Shown: positions 6,596-15,527, counted from the stretch's first letter. The stretch is DNA of 64,000 nt from CAJMNU01 sp905214855 (GCA_937890595.1 CALADM010000036.1:34386-98385), one strand, 5' to 3'. Notes: generated by a model from the sequence alone, not told the origin. Made by a program: numbers and translations.

Positions 6596-8620
6596 CTATA
6601 CTATTTCAAAAACTCTTGCATTATTTTTTATAAAGATTGGTATTCTATTTACTGGTGCCTCTACTGTCACCTCCAAACCTCCTTCATAGGAGTTCCCACT
6701 TTCCCACTCTGTCCATAAAGCTCCTTTTGGTAAATATACAGTTCTTTTTCTAACACCAAACTCCATGACTGGAGCGATCAAAAGGTCATGTCCAAACAGA
6801 CATACATCCTTTGCCTCCCATGCTGCTGTATCTTCTGGAAAATCATAAAACAAAGGTTTTAAAACAGGAGTTCCTTTCTCATGTGCCTCTCTCATCGCTT
6901 CACGGATGTAAGACTTCATACGCTCCCGCAAATGAATATAATAGATCATCATAGTTTCTAGCTCTGGTGTATAACTCCACACCTCATTATCTGCGCCAGA
7001 TGCCATGATTCCACCTCCACTGATCGCTTCTGGTGTCATAGGTGCTTTATGTGGATCTCTATCTCCATGAAGACGCATCACTGGGCAGAATGTACCATAC
7101 TGAAACCAACGCATCAAAAGTTCATGAAATGCTGGATCGTTTACATTTCCACCATGAAATCCTCCGATATCGGCAGTCCACCACGCAATTCCTGCCATAC
7201 CCATATGAAGTCCTGCCACAAACTGATTCCTCAGATATGTAAATGTAGAAGGTACATCGCCGGACCAGACTAAAGCACCATATTTTTGAGCGCCAGCCCA
7301 CGCACAGCGTATTAAGCTGATCGGATTTTCAATTCCCTCTGCTCTCATTCCATCATAAAATGCCCTTGCATATTGAAGGGGATACTCATTACCACATTCC
7401 AAAGCAGCTCCGTCATAATAACGGTACAGATCAAAGTCTGCAACTGTGTACTCTGGTTCTGCCTCATCCAACCAGAACAATCTGACTCCTTTATCAAAAT
7501 AATTCTTCTTTGCAACCTGCCACATAAACTGACGCGCTTCAGGATTGGTTGTGTCAGTGAAGTCCTGCATTCCTTTAAAAACAGCTGCCATCTGTACTCC
7601 ACGGTTAGTCCGAACCAAAAGATCCCGTTCTTTCATCTCCTTATAATTGACAGATTTGCGGTCTACTGTTGGCCATATTGATACCATGAGCTTTATTCCC
7701 ATCTCTTCCAACTCACGAATCATTCCCTCAGGATCTGGAAAATAGGTTGTATCAAATGTCCAGTCTCCCTGATTTGGCCAATGGAAAAAATCTAACACTA
7801 TCACACTGAGAGGGATTTGACGTTTATGATACTCTCTGGCAACATGCATCAGTTCTTCCTGTGTCTGGTAACGCAATTTGCACTGCCAAAATCCCATCGC
7901 ATAATCAGGCATCATAGGCACTTTTCCCGTCACATCTGTATATTTTTCCACGATTTCTGCTGGTGTATCTCCTGCAATCACCCAATAATCAATCTGTTTG
8001 GATGACCTTACCATGAAATCTGTCCTATTCACACCCAAAACAGCCTGTCCAATCGCTGGGTTATTCCACAGCAGTCCATACCCTTTACTGGATACCATAA
8101 AAGGTACGCTTGCCTGCGTATTTTTAGGCTCCATATCCAAGGTACATCCCTTCAGATTCAAATATGGCTGCTGATACTGTCCCATCCCAAAGAGTTTTTC
8201 CCGATCATCTGCCTCAAAATGCTGATGTATCTCATAATTATCCCCATCTACATTTTTATATTCTCTGGCAGCGATCCTTGCCTGTGTGATCTGATCCAAA
8301 TCCCTCCATTCCTCTGTTCCAAACTCCCATGAACGGTAATATTCCCCTAACAACAATTCCTCTTTTTGATTATAAAAACGCAACTTCCCATATTCGGTCA
8401 TCACCGCTTTAATCTTTCCATTTGAAATAGATGCTTCGTGTTCTCCAATACTGATCTCTCCCCTTGCATCTGCTGCAATGCTGAGCGCCCAGTTCTTTTC
8501 TGTAAATTTTTTATTTTCTGTCGCACGTACACGCAATCCCTCTCCCCATGGACGGATCTCAACCAATTCTCTTCTTCTCTTAAATACAAGCGCCCCATCA
8601 CATTCCCTAAAAAACTGCAT
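6596..8620 (-). CDS. Glycoside hydrolase family 31 (alpha-glucosidase / alpha-xylosidase type)
   Basis: A 674-residue enzyme without a signal peptide, so probably cytoplasmic. It has the GH31 barrel: LDFFHWPNQGDWTFD (277-290), the nucleophile segment LFWLDEAEPE with Asp385 and the acid/base segment VWSGDVPSTF with Asp455. It retains double-displacement catalysis on alpha-linked glycosides. The overall layout, with an N-terminal beta domain up to about residue 230 and no C-terminal extension, resembles bacterial alpha-xylosidases and oligosaccharide alpha-glucosidases; substrate cannot be decided by eye. An AraC-type regulator gene is transcribed divergently 260 bases away and probably controls it in response to the sugar. 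No transporter gene is adjacent. Confidence 0.9.
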   Translation of the reverse strand: MQFFRECDGALVFKRRRELVEIRPWGEGLRVRATENKKFTEKNWALSIAADARGEISIGEHEASISNGKIKAVMTEYGKLRFYNQKEELLLGEYYRSWEFGTEEWRDLDQITQARIAAREYKNVDGDNYEIHQHFEADDREKLFGMGQYQQPYLNLKGCTLDMEPKNTQASVPFMVSSKGYGLLWNNPAIGQAVLGVNRTDFMVRSSKQIDYWVIAGDTPAEIVEKYTDVTGKVPMMPDYAMGFWQCKLRYQTQEELMHVAREYHKRQIPLSVIVLDFFHWPNQGDWTFDTTYFPDPEGMIRELEEMGIKLMVSIWPTVDRKSVNYKEMKERDLLVRTNRGVQMAAVFKGMQDFTDTTNPEARQFMWQVAKKNYFDKGVRLFWLDEAEPEYTVADFDLYRYYDGAALECGNEYPLQYARAFYDGMRAEGIENPISLIRCAWAGAQKYGALVWSGDVPSTFTYLRNQFVAGLHMGMAGIAWWTADIGGFHGGNVNDPAFHELLMRWFQYGTFCPVMRLHGDRDPHKAPMTPEAISGGGIMASGADNEVWSYTPELETMMIYYIHLRERMKSYIREAMREAHEKGTPVLKPLFYDFPEDTAAWEAKDVCLFGHDLLIAPVMEFGVRKRTVYLPKGALWTEWESGNSYEGGLEVTVEAPVNRIPIFIKNNARVFEIV

Positions 8621-8880
8621 GATATTCCTTCCTTTCTCTGACTCATATATCCTCTTTTTACAAGACTATCGTTTACTTTCATTTTACAAAAGTCCACTTG
8701 GCAGTTCCAGCTATTCTTTATATAATATTAGACAAATATTTACTTTTTTATCTGTTCTATGGAGATATATGCGAAAGATATATACTGCAGCAAGATACTG
8801 TGACCCCATCACCTAAAGGCAATGGGCTTTCTGACAATGTCATATAAAATCACTGTATTCTGTTTTGGAAGGAGTTTTTT

Positions 8881-9666
8881 ATGATCGTATATGAAGATTT
8901 TCATTTTGGAAAAGAAAAATATATGGTTTTTTATCATTTTAACCATTTTAGCATTTTTGCACACCTGCATAGAAGTTATGAACTTTTGTGTTTACATGAA
9001 GGGAAATTGATCGCAAATGTGGACGGAAGAAATTTTGAACTAAACAGTGGAGATATGATCCTGATCCTTCCTTATGAGATCCATTCTTATACAGACATGG
9101 GATCTTCCATCTGTGATGTAACCTTATTTTCTCCTGATTATATCGGAGAATTTTACAGACAGACTTCTCATAAATCTTTAAAATCCCCTGTATTTCGGAT
9201 TTCCGAAAAAGAACTGTCGCAAATTAAGTCTGCTGTATTCTATGATAATTCACGGATATTTGCCAGCAAATCCTGCCTCTACTTTTTAGCAGACCGGCTC
9301 TTGGAACAAACCTCCCTCATTGAAAAACCATCCCATACTGTCCACTCTGATCTGCTCCACCAGATTCTTCTCTATATTCAGGAACATTATCTGGAAAATA
9401 TAACACTTCAGAATCTGGCTGAAGAACTTGGATACAACCGCACATACCTCTCACGTTACATCAACCAGTCCTTACACATGTCTTTGCCAGAGTTCCTTCA
9501 GGAGCACAGGATCTGCTATGCCTGTTATCTTTTAAAAAATAAAGATCTGCTCATCAGTGAGATTGCATTTACATGCGGATTTAATAATTTACGCACCTTT
9601 AACCGCTGCTTTCACAATGTCACTGGCATGACCCCCAGAGAATACCGCAACAACGTATCTTCTTAG
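8881..9666 (+). CDS. AraC-family transcriptional regulator next to the GH31 gene
   Basis: A 261-residue protein. The N-terminal half is a cupin-like sensing domain (HLHRSYELLCLHEGKLIANVDGRNFELNSGDMILILPYEIHSY). The C-terminal 100 residues hold the two AraC helix-turn-helix units: ITLQNLAEELGYNRTYLSRY and ISEIAFTCGFNNLRTFNRC, ending with TGMTPREYR. Such proteins normally activate a linked sugar-use gene when bound to the sugar. GGAAGGAGT lies just before the ATG. It is divergent from the GH31 gene, which is the likely target, and the 260 bases between them hold both promoters; I could not pick out a convincing operator there. Confidence 0.9.
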   Translation: MIVYEDFHFGKEKYMVFYHFNHFSIFAHLHRSYELLCLHEGKLIANVDGRNFELNSGDMILILPYEIHSYTDMGSSICDVTLFSPDYIGEFYRQTSHKSLKSPVFRISEKELSQIKSAVFYDNSRIFASKSCLYFLADRLLEQTSLIEKPSHTVHSDLLHQILLYIQEHYLENITLQNLAEELGYNRTYLSRYINQSLHMSLPEFLQEHRICYACYLLKNKDLLISEIAFTCGFNNLRTFNRCFHNVTGMTPREYRNNVSS

Positions 9667-9797
9667 ACTGTTATATATTTTTTCAAGTCTTCCATTTTCT
9701 TTTCTATCACATTAATAGTGTATCCATCCCATGCCTAAAGAAGTGGGAGTACACTTTAGGTAAGATGACAACAATCATAATTTATTACAAAAAGCTC

Positions 9798-9828
9798 TTG
9801 ACTATACAGTTACTGTACAGTATATGAT
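9798..9828 (+). promoter_or_regulatory. Promoter with overlapping palindromes upstream of the GNAT gene
   Basis: A -35 box TTGACT (9798-9803) is followed by TATATG (9821-9826, spacer 17) or TATGAT (9823-9828, spacer 19). The spacer holds two overlapping dyads: ACAGT-T-ACTGT (9806-9816) and the perfect 12-base palindrome TACTGTACAGTA (9811-9822). A repressor bound there would block RNA polymerase. No regulator gene lies beside it. Confidence 0.55.
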
Positions 9829-9929
9829 ATCTGACAGAACAGAAAAACAATACTATGTAAATGAATGTATAATGTAACCTTGTATCTTTTTATAATTATA
9901 TTGATTGTGTCGTGGAAAGGAAGAATAAA

Positions 9930-10466
9930 ATGGAATTTATAATGGTAAACAAAGACCAGTGGGCTGAAATTAAAAAAATTTATCTGGAGGCATTTCCAAA
10001 ACGTGAACGCAAACCGTTTTTTTCCCTTCGTCACTCTGTAAAACGTGGAAAAGGTCAGATATTTACTGCTTCAGAAAATGATACCTTGATGGGATTTATC
10101 ATGGTGATCCCTTATCAGAACATGGTCATGGTGGATTATCTGGCTGTATCTGGCGCAATACGCAGCCGTGGAACGGGAAGCCGTATGCTCCAAGAAATAT
10201 GCAGACATTTCTCAGACAAAAAAATCGTTCTTTTGATCGAACGCTTAGATGAACATGCCGAAAATTCTGAACAGAGAATTTCCAGAAGAAAATTTTATTT
10301 TAAAAATGGTTTTACTTCTTCCAATATCTTTATCAAAGGAAAAAGTGGCGATATGGAGATTTTAAATTTTGGAGGAAAAGTATCTCAAAAAGAGTATTTA
10401 GATCTTCAGGAATATGCGTTAGGCAAATTATTCTTCCGTCTTTCTAATATTACAATAACAGCATGA
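9930..10466 (+). CDS. GNAT-family N-acetyltransferase
   Basis: A 178-residue protein. The acetyl-CoA site is visible as MVDYLAVSGAIRSRGTGSRMLQEI (motif A with R-x-x-G-x-G), followed by a beta-bulge strand IVLLIERLDE and FYFKNGFTSS. The acceptor is unknown; the family acetylates small amines, antibiotics or protein N termini. I chose ATG 9930 because AAAGGAAG (about 9917-9923) precedes it; an in-frame GTG at 9912 overlaps that site. It stands alone, about 460 bases upstream of tRNA-Lys on the other strand, and is probably repressed through the palindromes in its promoter. Confidence 0.8.
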   Translation: MEFIMVNKDQWAEIKKIYLEAFPKRERKPFFSLRHSVKRGKGQIFTASENDTLMGFIMVIPYQNMVMVDYLAVSGAIRSRGTGSRMLQEICRHFSDKKIVLLIERLDEHAENSEQRISRRKFYFKNGFTSSNIFIKGKSGDMEILNFGGKVSQKEYLDLQEYALGKLFFRLSNITITA

Positions 10467-10863
10467 CCCAGAGTTCACCCATAGATAGATTTCACCAATA
10501 AATAGAGCTCTCTCATATATTTTGGAACTTTCCATCCTCTGTCACTGTTCATATCCAAAAAGAAGAATATTTCCCAGCTGCTTCATATGTAGAATATGTC
10601 AGCTATAGTCTGATATTCCTCTTCTGCTTCCAGTTTCTATTTAGTATCTTTAAAATTGCCTGCATCACAGCCATGTGGATAAACTCCCCGCCAACCGGTT
10701 TAACACGAAACCTTTTTCATGGATTTCAGCATATCAAAATATGCCTACAAAAACAGTTATCGGTCACAAAATACAGTTTATTGAAGAAAACAGTTTATCG
10801 TTTACTTTTCACAGATAACAAAAAATCAAAAATACATCACATTCTCCCTAGTTTTATACTAGG
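10467..10863. other. Intergenic stretch with no gene seen
   Basis: I see no credible gene or RNA in these 397 bases. The only structure is CCTAG-TTTTATA-CTAGG at about 10847-10863, a short hairpin next to the 3' end of tRNA-Lys that may help end its transcript. Confidence 0.5.
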
Positions 10864-10937
10864 TTCCCAAAAGAAGATTTGAACTTCCAACCATATGATT
10901 AAGAGTCATATGCTCTACCCAGTTGAGCTATTCGGGA
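10864..10937 (-). tRNA. tRNA-Lys (anticodon CTT)
   Basis: The minus strand folds into a 74-base cloverleaf. The acceptor stem is TCCCGAA/TTTGGGA, the D arm GCTC...GAGC with GGG in the loop, the anticodon arm TATGA-CTCTTAA-TCATA, and the T arm GGAAG-TTCAAAT-CTTCT. The discriminator is A and no CCA is encoded. The anticodon CTT reads AAG lysine codons. The anticodon stem is unusually AT-rich, but all conserved positions I can check are intact. It borders the accessory region at 11-15.6 kb. Confidence 0.85.
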
Positions 10938-11016
10938 TCTCCATTCTCAATGTGACAGCATAACCCCACTGTCAGGGGAAACCGGGTTTGGAGTTTTCGT
11001 GATGCAGGCATACTGT

Positions 11017-11727
11017 TTAAATTTCTATCAATGTTGTAGCATTTGATACCTTGATCTGTGTATCCAATTCAGAAATCAGTTTTTCTCTTTTTTCCTGCAA
11101 TTCTGCTACTTTCTTTCTCACATCCAGTGGGTCTACAAGCTCAGATGTGTTTTCTTTGATATAGGCATTGACTACTTCCAAAGGTTTATCCTCTTTTACT
11201 CTGGAATCCTTTCCCAAGATACTTAAACGCATATTTTCTGCTGTTGACTCCAACTGATTGTTTTTCATACCCACTGTGAGCAAGCGTTCATCTAACTCCC
11301 TTTTCATCTTTCTGTAAAGGATCCGTTCAAAGTCCAGCTCATTCTCATCTTTCCCAGATTCTGATATTTTTCCTTTCAATGTACTAGCTTGGTTTTCCAG
11401 CTTCTTAGAATCAAGCATTCTTCCTCTGAGAGCGATTGCGCCTGCAACCGTATAATCACCAAAAGAAGTATGGATGACAGTTTTCGCATTAGAAGCAACA
11501 ATTGCTGCCTCGATCTTGTGAAACCTCTTGATCAAATCCATGATCTGCTGATATGCACATTCTGCTTCCTGATTAAAATCTTTTTCTAGAATCTTTTGCT
11601 CCCATACTTTTTGTTCATTGTGTTTCTTAACATCAGTAAAAAAAGCCCCAGAAATCTTATCTCTGATCTTTTTAGCAAGCAGATCTCTTTCATCCAATGC
11701 CTGTGTCACTAACATTCTTTCTGCCAT
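11017..11727 (-). CDS. DIP1984-like coiled-coil protein, 236 residues
   Basis: No signal peptide, membrane segment or enzyme motif is seen; most of the protein is predicted long helix rich in Lys and Glu. Two segments recall the DIP1984 (septicolysin-like) family: LIKRFHKIEAAIVASNAKT with GDYTVAGAIALRGRM, and at the end VDPLDVRKKVAELQEKREK and ISELDTQIKVSNATTLIEI. Here the helix between them is longer than in the usual 150-residue member, so the match is distant. Function is unknown. I chose the ATG at 11727, with GGGGAGGACAGGAT before it, over an upstream in-frame start. It has no obvious operon partner; tRNA-Lys lies downstream. Confidence 0.6.
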   Translation of the reverse strand: MAERMLVTQALDERDLLAKKIRDKISGAFFTDVKKHNEQKVWEQKILEKDFNQEAECAYQQIMDLIKRFHKIEAAIVASNAKTVIHTSFGDYTVAGAIALRGRMLDSKKLENQASTLKGKISESGKDENELDFERILYRKMKRELDERLLTVGMKNNQLESTAENMRLSILGKDSRVKEDKPLEVVNAYIKENTSELVDPLDVRKKVAELQEKREKLISELDTQIKVSNATTLIEI

Positions 11728-12019
11728 ATCCTGTCCTCCCCTTTTTCTCATTGATGTCCGTTTTTATTTTTAATCTCTGTTTTTATTTTATAATGAAAAA
11801 ATGGGGCTTTCAAGTTTTACCGTTGGATGATAAAAATCCAAGGAATTTATATGCATATCCCAAAAATCTACTGGACAAAAAATCTTTCTTATTCCCTATT
11901 GCTATTTTCTCTTTTTGAAAGTATGTTTTAACACGATTCTTGCATTTTTCTCTTATTCATTCTCGTATTCATTCTGTTATTCATCCTATTATTTTTTATT
12001 CAACATATCGTTGATTTTT

Positions 12020-12130
12020 TCGGAAATATATATATACAACTGTGGCTTTCATTCTGTCAATTATTTCAGCCACCAATTTCGAAAGATGTATGGATATACG
12101 CCCAGCAAAGATAGAATTTGGGGTAAATAG
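12020..12130 (+). pseudogene. C-terminal remnant of an AraC-family regulator
   Basis: The frame reads NCGFHSVNYFSHQFRKMYG then YTPSKDR before TAG at 12128. This is the second HTH and closing motif of AraC-family proteins (GF-x-S-x-x-YFS-x-x-F-K-K-x-x-G-x-TPS-x-x-R). Upstream the same frame holds only low-complexity Ser/Tyr/Phe residues with no first HTH, so the rest of the gene is gone. It stands just before the decayed transporter gene, and the two were probably a regulator-transporter pair. Confidence 0.7.
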
Positions 12131-12177
12131 TGCTTAAATCCGATGTTTCTATATTTGCTGTTTTGCTCATATATGGT

Positions 12178-12209
12178 GATATAATATTCTGCAAATGCTA
12201 TATTATATC
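12178..12209 (+). promoter_or_regulatory. Promoter/operator dyad before the decayed MFS gene
   Basis: GATATAATAT (12178-12187) and ATATTATATC (12200-12209) form a perfect 10-base inverted repeat around a 12-base spacer. The first arm contains a -10-like TATAAT. AAAGGAGT follows at 12211-12218, before the ATG at 12224. Confidence 0.45.
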
Positions 12210-12223
12210 CAAAGGAGTCAAAC

Positions 12224-13400
12224 ATGACAAAACAAAAGAATTATTAAAAAACGCAGATTGCCTGTTATCTTGGATTTATTACACAGGCAATTTCTGCCAA
12301 CTTTGCACCACTCCTGTTTTTAACATTCAGGGATATCTATGGAATTTCCATTGAAAAGATCACACTGATCCCGTTCGTGTTTTATCTGACACAATTATTG
12401 ATTGACTTTGCAGCTACCAAATTTGCTGACAAAATCGGTTACCGCATCTGTGTAGTGATATCGCAGATGATTTCGACAGTAGGGCTTGTATTAATGGCTT
12501 CCTCCCAGAAATTCTTCCTGTACCCTTTATAGGGATTTTGATTTCAGTCGTATTTTATGCTATAGGCAACGGTCTTGTTGAAGTTCTGGTAAGTCCGATT
12601 GTGGAAGCCTGCCCTTTTGAAAACAAAGACGGTATGATGAGTTTATTGCACTCCTTTTACTGCTGGGGTGCGGTTGGTGTAATTTTAGGTTCAACACTCT
12701 TTTTTGCTGTGTTTGGCGTAAAGAACTGGAAAATACTCACACTGATCTGGGCACTGATACCGTTGGTAAATACCTTCAATTTTATGACCTGCCCTATTGA
12801 GCGTCTGCTAGAAAATGGTGAGAGTTTGTCAATTCGAAAGCTACTGAGTTTACCACTATTCTGGCTGATGATCTTACTTATGATTTGTGCTGGTGCATCC
12901 GAAGCAGCAATGGCACAATGAGCATCTGCATTTACAGAATCAGCTCTTGGTGTTTCCAAAACTATTGGTGATCTGGCAGGTCCTTGTCTGTTTGCTGTTT
13001 TTATGGATATATCCCGTATACTGTACGGCAAAATGAGTGAAAAACTTGACCTGACAAAGACAATGCTATTGTGTGGCATGATGTGTACAGTATGTTATTT
13101 ACTGGCATCTCTTTCACCCTTACCATTCCTTGGTTTGACCGGATGTGCACTTTGTGGTACGGCAGTCAGTATTATGTGGTACGCTCAATCTTTCTTCGCA
13201 GAAGTGTCCTAAAGGTGGCACTGCTATGTTTGCATTTTTAGCTTTAGCAGGTGACTTGGGTGCTACTGTAAGTCCGGCTATGGTAGGAAGCCTGTCTGAA
13301 ACGGCTGGCGGTAATCTAAAAATAGGGCTGCTTGTTGCCACTATTTTCCCTATACTGTTAGTTGTTGACTTAATTGTTTTGAATGGAAGTGTAATTGACA
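12224..13400 (+). pseudogene. Decayed major facilitator superfamily transporter
   Basis: The pieces join into one MFS protein. The N-terminal part is IACYLGFITQAISANFAPLLF after MTKQKNY; the middle is IGNGLVEVLVSPIVEACPFE; the end contains GTAMFAFLALAGDLGATVSP. At least four lesions break it: a TAA at codon 8 (12245), a one-base loss near 12500 that moves the frame (GLVLMA then FLPEILPVPF), a TGA at 12919 where Q-W-A is expected, and a further frameshift between about 13160 and 13205. The remnant resembles sugar or fucose-type permeases. Its tail after NGSVI runs into an IS200/IS605-like end, so the 3' end may also be cut off. Confidence 0.8.
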
Positions 13401-13440
13401 CTCCCCACAGCTAAAGCAGGGGGTTTTACGACACATTGGA
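13398..13440. mobile_element. Possible degraded IS200/IS605 end
   Basis: ACACTCCCCACAGCTAAAGC followed by AGGGGGTTTTACG resembles the subterminal hairpin of IS200/IS605 elements, where CCCC...GCTAAAGC...GGGG is typical. The stem here is imperfect and no transposase or tnpB gene is next to it. It marks the point where the MFS reading frame loses similarity. Confidence 0.35.
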
Positions 13441-13553
13441 TAAAATACCCCATCAGAAATGAACCTGATACTCAAAGCTAAAAAATGATACTTACTTTTG
13501 AGCTTCGAACATGGATTGCTTTGATGTTTTATACGAATGTTATTCTATATACC

Positions 13554-13589
13554 AATGTCGCTCGTAGAAAAAAGTCTACGAGCGGCATT
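13554..13589. repeat. 15-bp inverted repeat (hairpin)
   Basis: AATGTCGCTCGTAGA (13554-13568) and TCTACGAGCGGCATT (13575-13589) pair over 15 bases with one G-U, around the loop AAAAAG. No T tract follows on either strand, so it is not a standard terminator. The remaining gap between 13415 and 13769 shows no gene. Confidence 0.6.
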
Positions 13590-13769
13590 GTAAGTGTTAG
13601 GACAAAACCATAACAAAAAAGCAGAAAACCTTTTTTCAGAAATCACAATTCATTAAATCTTTATATCGTTATGAATAAACTATCTCACGTCAAACAATCC
13701 TTCTGTCCGATTGCGAATACTCTTGAGTGTTACACAAATTCCATTTGACAATAGCTTTAGGTTTCCTAC

Positions 13770-15359
13770 TTAGTTTGAGAAAACAATTTTTGCAATTTCC
13801 TTTGATGCATTGTTTAAGGCATCGCCTGACATCTTTTTGTTTCTGACATTCAAAATGGCTTCTTTAATCAGGTATCGATTCATAAAGTAATACCCGCGAA
13901 AATACGCATTGTAATCTGTCTTCTTCTCAATAATATTAAATAAGGTCATTCTCACAAGATTATCTTGGCAATCTTTTGACATTTTAGAAATCATATCTGT
14001 GCCATTTGGCTTTTTTAAAGAACCTGCATATGTGTATTCATACACGTTCTTTTTTAACCATGCCCTTGCAGATACTCCCATTGTCACCGCTCCGAGATAT
14101 TTTACATCGCCGTGCTCAACGGTAACAATCCCATCCCTTGGTCCCAATATACTTCCGCTCAAAATATTCTCACACACATCATTCCTGTCATAGTTATTAA
14201 AATTTGGATACATTTCTACATTTACATTGCTCTGGAGAGTGTCGATAAAGTCCAGTTGGATTTGACCATAAATTGCCTCCACAAAATTGCTATGTTCGAT
14301 TATTTTATCTAAAATATCCCTGAAATTCTCAAAGATAATGGTCTCATATAAGCGATAATCATCGCAATCGTAATTCGGATTGTCACTACTTTGCGCTAGA
14401 GTAGATGAGTTCGGGTATATGTACCGAAGATCCTCATTCTCGTAAACTTTATAATTGTATCTAAAATTGACTCCATCCATTTTACCCAATTCGAACATTT
14501 TCAATAGCTCGTAGCAATATGAGAATGCGATAGGCAATTCGTCAAAGCCCCCCTCGCACTTTTTAGCTTCCATTAGAAGGTTTTGGACATTCTCCACTGT
14601 TACATCTTTCTTGTATTTTAACTTATACAGTACGGACGGAAGTTCAGATCGTACCATGACAAATATTGGAACCGACTCAAAAGCACTTCGATATGCATTT
14701 TTATACCACGAATGAATGTCGGGAAACGGTGCGTTTGAACCCAATAATAAGACAGCATCAATCCCATCAATTCCTAATTCCTGCATTGTTTTTAACTGTA
14801 AACTAGTTGCTTCTTTTGCATCAATGTCCAAAAAGCCTCTCGTATCACGCAAAACCAAAGAAACTTCTTTATTTTTAAAATATTGAACGAATTCCTCAAC
14901 CGGCGGGAGCAACACTTCAATTCTACGCAAGAATTGGTTGCTTTTTTTATCCTTAATTATATTTGCAAGTTTATCATCATCACAACTATTTACATAACTT
15001 GAAATTGTGTCCAACACGTATTTTTCCAGCTCGACATTGTTTAAATTTTCTTGTTTCTCAAGTCCAAAAATATCACGCAAATATTTTCCTTCCTTGCTAT
15101 CTAGAACTTTTGAAAACTTTTCGCAGTTTATGCGCTCTTTTGAATCTACACCAAAGACTGTCCCATAATTTAAAAAAACATCTTTCAATTTAATATCTGT
15201 TACTTTTGGGTCATAAATCCAATCCACAGTTACCTCGGTTCTACAATTGCTCAACGCCACCATCCTTCTTCTGTAATCAGAATGACATAATGACATCGCG
15301 ATGGTTGTCTTTCCACCTTTGGTTGTTGCTGCCAATAGTATTACGATTCTTTTCCTCAT
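13770..15359 (-). CDS. P-loop NTPase / GTPase-like protein of unknown function, 529 residues
   Basis: Residues 4-20 read RIVILLAATTKGGKTTI: a beta strand and Walker A (A11-x4-G-K-T18). RTEVTVDWIYDP (40-51) could be switch I with its threonine, and VLRDTRGFLDID has DTRG (172-175), the G3 motif of GTPases. The expected G4 NKxD is absent: the strand IFVMVRSE takes its place. The C-terminal 300 residues match nothing I know; there is no membrane segment. Large GTPases of this sort occur in conflict systems, but that is only a guess. It is a lone gene between decayed genes and rlmD. AAAGGA precedes the ATG. A terminator hairpin lies within its leader, so expression may be conditional. Confidence 0.7.
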   Translation of the reverse strand: MRKRIVILLAATTKGGKTTIAMSLCHSDYRRRMVALSNCRTEVTVDWIYDPKVTDIKLKDVFLNYGTVFGVDSKERINCEKFSKVLDSKEGKYLRDIFGLEKQENLNNVELEKYVLDTISSYVNSCDDDKLANIIKDKKSNQFLRRIEVLLPPVEEFVQYFKNKEVSLVLRDTRGFLDIDAKEATSLQLKTMQELGIDGIDAVLLLGSNAPFPDIHSWYKNAYRSAFESVPIFVMVRSELPSVLYKLKYKKDVTVENVQNLLMEAKKCEGGFDELPIAFSYCYELLKMFELGKMDGVNFRYNYKVYENEDLRYIYPNSSTLAQSSDNPNYDCDDYRLYETIIFENFRDILDKIIEHSNFVEAIYGQIQLDFIDTLQSNVNVEMYPNFNNYDRNDVCENILSGSILGPRDGIVTVEHGDVKYLGAVTMGVSARAWLKKNVYEYTYAGSLKKPNGTDMISKMSKDCQDNLVRMTLFNIIEKKTDYNAYFRGYYFMNRYLIKEAILNVRNKKMSGDALNNASKEIAKIVFSN

Positions 15360-15383
15360 AGTTTTTCCTTTCTGCTGATAAAC

Positions 15384-15410
15384 AAAAAAAGATCATGCAA
15401 TAATGCATGA
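15384..15410 (-). terminator. Terminator in the leader of the P-loop NTPase gene
   Basis: On the minus strand TCATGCA (15410-15404), loop TTAT, TGCATGA (15399-15393), then TC and seven T. It lies only about 25 bases upstream of the start codon and about 110 bases downstream of the predicted transcription start. It could be an attenuator, or the end of a separate short RNA. Confidence 0.65.
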
Positions 15411-15527
15411 CCGACTTACCCTAACAATACCCCGACTAAAATAGATTAAATTGATATCATCACGAAAGCGATCACACCAAGAACGAAAGCTCTTTTTATG
15501 TTTACACAATATATTTTTTATATTTTT

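Noticed and set aside
10673..10882. A 69-codon plus-strand frame ending in tRNA-Lys
   Set aside because: No ribosome site and it runs antisense into the tRNA; no similarity to any family.
12130..13414. Several separate small genes in the MFS region
   Set aside because: Joined across the lesions they form one transporter, so they are pieces of a pseudogene.
15400..15520. Leader peptide or type I toxin in the NTPase leader
   Set aside because: One frame of about 39 codons is open from a TTG and another gives a short hydrophobic end (FVLGVIAFVMISI), but neither has a ribosome site or a good start, so I do not list a gene.
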